From Paramecium pentaurelia (Eukaryota > Ciliophora > Oligohymenophorea > Peniculida > Parameciidae): DNA of 64,000 nt. Position 1 is the first letter of the stretch. The number at the start of each line of letters is the position of its first letter. This document shows, in pieces, positions 61,507 through 64,000 of the stretch. The translations under genes were made by a program, and so were the position numbers. The notes under the pieces are model-generated. The model had not been told where the DNA came from and did not search any database. It worked only from the letters and a program-made list of their open reading frames with translations. The stretch spans positions 186,001-250,000 of the forward strand of contig CAJJDO010000045.1 of NCBI GenBank assembly GCA_905183005.1. Direction: 5' to 3'.

Positions 61507-64000
61507 TCATTTTAGTTTAGGCAATTCAAATGGAGAAACACTTTATTTGCTCATATTTAATGCTTTTCTCTTTGAATTTATTCCAAATCCAATTCTAGCT
61601 AAAAATCTTTATATGTGAATACATCCATCACCACATCTTTTATGTACCTAAAAATTATATTATATTTATAATACTCTCATGTAATTTTCATAATATTTTT
61701 TGAAATCTATATAAGTAATAGATTATGGTGGTTTATTTGCAAATTGAGATATGATCATATATAGTTAATCTTACCAAGGATTCTTTGGACGATTTACGAA
61801 TTATTGATATATTTTTTTCATTGCATCTTCCTTTAAATGATCTTGTATTACTTCTAAGGGTTTTCCTAAATTTGCTCTTACTGCTTCTAATTCAAAATCA
61901 GCATCTGTTTACATTTCATCTCCAAATACATGGAAATACATTTTTTATTCTTTTTACTCTTTTGTTTCAATATCAAATGGTGATGTTAAACCAGTTTTAT
62001 TTTTGAGCATATCTTCTAAAATCTTTTGACTAGTTGTTTATCTCTATTTTTTAGCAATTGTATCTGTACTAACACTTCCATAATTTACAATATGAACATC
62101 TGATGTTTGACTTATACTTCTACCTTAATTAGGTTATATGATGCTACTTTCATTTGTATAAGATAGCAATACCTAACTTTTTTATCTTCCAACTAAATTC
62201 ATTGGAGATTCTAATCCTTTTGGAGGTTAAGTTGTTTTCATTATAGATATTGTAGGTCTTCTTATTTATTATTCTGAATCTGTAGTTTCATTTTTTTATT
62301 AAACCATAGTAGTCATCTTACTATCATTAATAGTATTATCAATAAATTTCTCTTATTTTACTTTTGTTGTTTAATCAGCTAAAACAGTAGATGCTCTTGA
62401 TTTTTATCTTTAAGATGGAGTCTTTTCATAATAGTGTATAAATTATTATTCATTTAAAAATATTTATTCCAATTTTTTTATTTATTCTTCTGTTAATCCA
62501 AGATCAACTTACATTTTTTAAAATAGATTCCACATAAAAAAGTCATCAGTTTGAGTAAATTTGGCAGTAACCTTTTCTTCTAATTATCTATAACTTTATC
62601 GCATCAAAGGTGTTTAGAGTCCAATTTAAGAACCCATCATATTAGAATTATCTTCTTATGAATTTATTATTGAAGCTTTTAAATATAGACTTCCAAAATT
62701 AACTTAAACTCCTCTATTTGCTACTTCATCATCAACTTCATCATAATCTACTTCTCCATGTTCATCTTTAATAGAATGTCTCTACTTTATTTATCTTAAT
62801 GTCTTATTAATAAATTAAGGTGTTTGATTAGATTAAATAACAGATTTTTGATTACTTGAATCAATTTATCCTCTACTTTTATTTGCTTATTATCTACCTG
62901 ATGATAATTATTTTTATTATTCTGTTCTGAATCTACTTGATTCTTTAGGTTGTTATAATTGAATTTATTATTGTTATTATTATTGATTATTTTATTATTA
63001 TTAAGATTATGATGAATTTTAATTAAAAGAAGAATTAACAATATTTTTATTGAATTTTGAATCAGATTAATTTTATTTAAATGTAGAAGTATTATTTAAG
63101 ATATTTCTATTTCCAGATGATGGACTATTTACATCTTATTTTCTTGGTGAATTCTTTTAAATGATACTATTTTCTTCACTAATTTTATTTAAAGGTTTTT
63201 TCTTAAACATACTAATGGAATAATTACTATCATTATTATTAATATTATTATTAGTATTATTATTATTATTAAGAATAATCTAAGATTCAGAATTTTCATT
63301 TGATTAATCTTCAAATTTATTTTTTGTTTTTTTAATTCCAATAAATTTTTCTGATTTTTCTGGTGAAAATGATTATTAATCTATTTAAGAATCAGCTCTT
63401 TCTAATATTATTTTTTTAGATTTTTATTATTTATTTTTATTCTTTTTAGTCTTTTTTATTGAACTTGGAGAAAAATCTTCATCATCACTTTACATTTCTT
63501 CAAATTTTTCTAAAACTTCCTCTAAATTTCTATTAGAATTATTATTATATTGCATTTTTTATCTAACTGTTTTATATAATTCATTTGGTGGCATTTTTGC
63601 AATATCATTCTCTGAATTTTCAATCAAATATTATAAAAAGGTTTATAATAATTCTATTTTACCTTCAGCCTATAATTCACTTTAAATAATCATCATCAAA
63701 ACTTCTTCAATTAATTAAGGTTATAATAAAACTTTCTATTTATCATTTTTAGCTTATTCATATATAGTTTATAATTCTCCTTTCATATTCTAATTCTCTT
63801 CAACAATTTCTTTTAATTATAATTCTAATTTAAATATCTTAGGATCACTCATACTTACTTAAATTTCAATATGACTCTACTTCTCATTTGCTTAACTACT
63901 AGTAAATGTATTATTATTTTTTTCATTAGCTTTTATTTATTCCATTTAAATCATTAAATTTATTAATTTTCTCTCTTAATCTTCAAATTTAGAATACAGA
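61507..64000 (-). CDS. Low-complexity, partly coiled-coil protein (5' end off window)
   Basis: Stop TGA 61509-61507; the frame runs off the right edge, so the start is missing and about 830 codons are visible. Near the right edge there is a coiled coil (KLELQLKEIVEENQNMKGEL), then MPPNELYKTVRQKM, an acidic/basic region with ERADSQIDQQSFSPEKSEK, a long Asn/Ser/Gln-rich part with polyasparagine, and a more ordered C-terminus (FELEAVRANLGKPLEVI, DHLKEDAMKKIYQQF, FKKYYENYMRV, GDGCIHIQRFLARIGFG). A 27-nt stretch at 61651-61677 may be an in-frame intron. No family recognised. Confidence 0.6.
62947..63004 (-). repeat. (ATT)n tract encoding polyasparagine
   Basis: Imperfect TTA/TTG/ATT triplets on the plus strand, read as AAT/AAC (Asn) runs on the minus strand inside the last gene. 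Slippage-type low complexity. Confidence 0.7.
63222..63276 (-). repeat. Second (ATT)n polyasparagine tract
   Basis: A run of ATT triplets on the plus strand, encoding Asn on the minus strand, within the same low-complexity protein. Confidence 0.75.

Noticed and set aside
1..64000. tRNA, rRNA, CRISPR, insertion sequences, telomere repeats
   Set aside because: None was recognised on either strand; no cloverleaf, spaced direct repeats, terminal inverted repeats or G4T2/G3T3-type repeats were seen.

Overview
The window looks like somatic (macronuclear) DNA of a ciliate, almost certainly Paramecium or a close relative. Conserved proteins read through many TAA and TAG codons where glutamine fits, and every convincing gene ends in TGA. 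Genes are split by very short introns (mostly 20-34 nt, GT...AG, typically GTA...TAG). The DNA is strongly AT-rich and gene-dense, with many intergenic gaps under 150 bp. No tRNA, rRNA, CRISPR array, insertion sequence or bacterial signal was seen. Exons and coordinates were worked out by hand translation with TAA/TAG = Gln, so exon borders inside the longest genes are less certain.

Layout. 1-4.3 kb (minus): a large CH-like/helical-repeat protein cut by the left edge, and an unknown protein. 4.7-7.3 kb (plus): a small coiled-coil protein, a PHYHD1-like dioxygenase and an LC8-type dynein light chain. 7.9-10.6 kb (minus): a coiled-coil protein. 10.7-13.6 kb (plus): a WASH-complex FAM21-like protein with acidic LF repeats. 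13.6-15.7 kb (minus): ARP8 and a small secreted/anchored protein. 15.8-18.3 kb (plus): a CENP-B-like helix-turn-helix protein and a BTB-like protein. 18.3-19.8 kb (minus): a sedoheptulose-bisphosphatase-like enzyme and a TMEM42-like membrane protein. 20.6-26.7 kb (plus): a metallo-beta-lactamase/cyclic-nucleotide-binding fusion followed by a cyclic-nucleotide-binding channel with an atypical pore. 26.8-29.7 kb (minus): mitochondrial citrate synthase and a decayed short-chain dehydrogenase. 29.7-34.8 kb (plus): phosphatidylserine decarboxylase, STE24 protease, a C2H2 protein, a small coiled coil and adenylate kinase 8. 34.8-38.4 kb (minus): an EF-hand calpain. 38.7 kb (plus): a small unknown. 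39.4-44.3 kb (minus): a protein kinase, a second CENP-B-like HTH gene, an unknown K/I/Q-rich protein and a Zn-finger protein. 44.3-47.4 kb (plus): an ankyrin protein, a coiled coil and RTF2. 47.9-56.6 kb (minus): a giant Cys-rich membrane protein. 56.7-64 kb (minus): SUMO E1 subunit UBA2, PPWD1, an EF-hand protein and a right-edge-truncated low-complexity protein.

The genes are mostly ordinary eukaryotic housekeeping, ciliary and membrane functions and form no operon or obvious system. The most unusual items are the two adjacent cyclic-nucleotide-binding genes (one an enzyme fusion, one a channel whose pore loop lacks the usual potassium filter), the FAM21 gene with an unexplained frame change, the two paralogous HTH genes (one apparently without its expected start codon), a bisphosphatase resembling the Calvin-cycle enzyme in a heterotroph, and a dehydrogenase relic.
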